From NCBI GenBank assembly GCA_017550745.1, contig JAFZOG010000093.1, positions 1 through 38,896 of the forward strand: a DNA stretch of 38,896 nucleotides, read 5' to 3'. A program made the translations under genes and the position numbers. Of this stretch, positions 38,203 to 38,896 are shown in pieces. The DNA is from Clostridia bacterium (GTDB lineage: Bacteria; Bacillota; Clostridia; Christensenellales; Aristaeellaceae). The notes under the pieces are model-generated. The model made no database searches. It saw only the letters and a list, made by a program, of their open reading frames with translations, and had not been told where the DNA came from. Position 1 is the stretch's first letter. Each line of letters begins with the position of its first letter.

Positions 38203-38249
<47 letters not shown>

Positions 38250-38288
38250 AAATTATCCGAAGCTTGCAGCTCTTTTATATCAACGGTT

Positions 38289-38758
38289 TTAAGCACTCTT
38301 GATAATTTGTCTACCATTTTGTCTACCAAACAAGGCTTGTTCCAATCTTTCGGCTTCCTTTTTACTGCGGTCATCGGAAACTTCATCGTAGATTTTCAGG
38401 ATCATTTTCGCATCCGCATGGCCCATCCAGCGAACACATGTATTTAGCTCCACTCCGTTATCCCGGCACATGGTGCAAAAGGAATGACGTAAATCATAGG
38501 GAACAACCGTGAAAGGAATCCAAGGTGGGATTTCCGCTTCCTTTAGCCGAGCTTCTTCTTCCTTACCTTCCTGTCGAAGTCTCTCCGCTTCTTTCAGTAT
38601 CGCTTTGTGTTCTTTTGTCCGTCGATACCATCGTTCCTGCATTCCGTTGATCGCCGTTTCCATGCTGAACACATAAGATTCCCATACCGATTTCCACGCC
38701 TGTATCGTGACTGGATTCCCATCAGCAGATGTGACCAGCATTCCATGTTTTCCTTCTA
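38289..38758 (-). pseudogene. Tyrosine recombinase/integrase, C-terminal remnant cut by an insertion sequence
   Basis: About 155 C-terminal residues of a phage- or ICE-type integrase remain. The catalytic His-x-x-Arg region is YDLRHSFCTMCRDNGVELNT, then VRWMGHADAKMILKIYDEV with the second His and the catalytic Tyr. The whole N-terminal core-binding half and the first catalytic Arg are missing. Reading back, the frame stays open through a stretch reading TLEGKHGMLVTSADG, a normal integrase context. It loses meaning where the IS end begins (near 38758), and a TAG soon follows. The ATG at 38741 is not a real start. The gene points towards the tRNA-Asn fragment, as integrase genes often do. The enzyme should be inactive. 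Confidence 0.85.
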
Positions 38759-38774
38759 GAGTCTGTTCACACTA

Positions 38775-38802
38775 TTGACAATTAATAAAATACAGCTATA
38801 AT
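38775..38802 (+). promoter_or_regulatory. Transposase promoter within the IS end
   Basis: TTGACA (38775-38780), a 16-base spacer and TATAAT (38797-38802) are both perfect. The expected transcription start falls on or next to the ATG at 38809 and no ribosome site is present, so the message may be leaderless. Confidence 0.75.
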
Positions 38803-38808
38803 ATAGTC

Positions 38809-38896
38809 ATGGAGATCACACAGGAGCAGTATGAGAAGATTGAAAAATATCTTCCGAGGCAGAGAGGGAACGTAAGCATAACCAATCTCCAACTGA
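38809..38896 (+). CDS. IS5-family transposase, N-terminal part
   Basis: Twenty-nine residues are visible, including EITQEQYEKIEKYLPRQRGN and then a TNLQ stretch. This matches the start of the first reading frame of IS427-group (IS5-family) transposases, where a QRGNV segment precedes the DNA-binding helices. The DDE catalytic part lies beyond the window. The ATG at 38809 follows a perfect promoter by 7 bases and lacks a ribosome site. The gene runs opposite to the broken integrase. Confidence 0.78.
   Translation, partial: MEITQEQYEKIEKYLPRQRGNVSITNLQL

Larger units (their letters stand above)
38759..38896 (+). mobile_element. IS5-family insertion sequence, left end, runs off the window
   Basis: The terminal repeat appears to begin near GAGTCTGTTCACAC (38759 onward), next to a CTAG target typical of IS5/IS427-group insertions. 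A transposase with its own promoter starts inside. The exact end could shift by one or two bases because the other terminus is outside the window. It has inserted in the integrase gene in opposite orientation. Confidence 0.75.

Overview
The window looks like chromosome of a moderately GC-rich, low-GC-type Gram-positive lineage (Firmicutes, class Clostridia). The evidence is the Firmicutes-style gene set: a class III fructose-bisphosphatase, the YggS-SepF-YggT-DivIVA division block, the DarA-HolB-RicT block, a SigB/SigF-like sigma factor with a cognate RsbW-like protein, and sigma-A promoters of the TTGACA-17-TATAAT kind with AGGAGG ribosome sites. I infer an uncultured, possibly gut-associated, clostridial lineage; the sequence does not name a species.

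Left third (1-14805). A sugar-ABC ATPase is cut by the window edge. A solo sirtuin follows. Next is a plus-strand division operon: membrane HlyD-like protein, YggS, a Gln-rich SepF, YggT and DivIVA. A minus-strand group follows: a degenerate receiver protein, a zinc-ribbon SPFH protein, Fbp and TatD. Then comes a plus-strand four-gene cassette (SGNH esterase, DUF4358 lipoprotein, MBOAT acyltransferase, DHHW/AlgX-like protein) that should O-acylate an exported glycan. A 190-bp hairpin-rich stretch between two divergent promoters is not covered by either transcript.

Middle (14816-29281). argG has candidate arginine-repressor boxes. The dnaE operon runs on into a degenerate RsbW-like protein, a sigma factor and an orphan Spo0B-type kinase. 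A prohibitin-like SPFH protein, an AAA-CYTH fusion protein and ileS form a plus-strand series, each with its own promoter. The isoleucyl-tRNA synthetase carries an altered HIGH motif (HHGT) and no T-box leader. A small acidic helical protein and a ROK glucokinase follow on the minus strand.

Right third (29291-38896). A minus-strand operon starts with DarA (c-di-AMP receptor), HolB and RicT and continues into two exported proteins: an SH3/PIG-L deacetylase and a zinc-ribbon Sel1-repeat protein. An ECF sigma/DUF4179 anti-sigma pair follows, with the sigma gene split by one in-frame TGA. The window ends at an integrated-element junction: a 3' fragment of tRNA-Asn with a terminator behind it, then a tyrosine integrase whose 5' part has been removed by an IS5-family insertion that runs off the edge.

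I saw no CRISPR array, rRNA or complete tRNA. Long open frames opposite ileS, dnaE and the Sel1 gene are antisense shadows.
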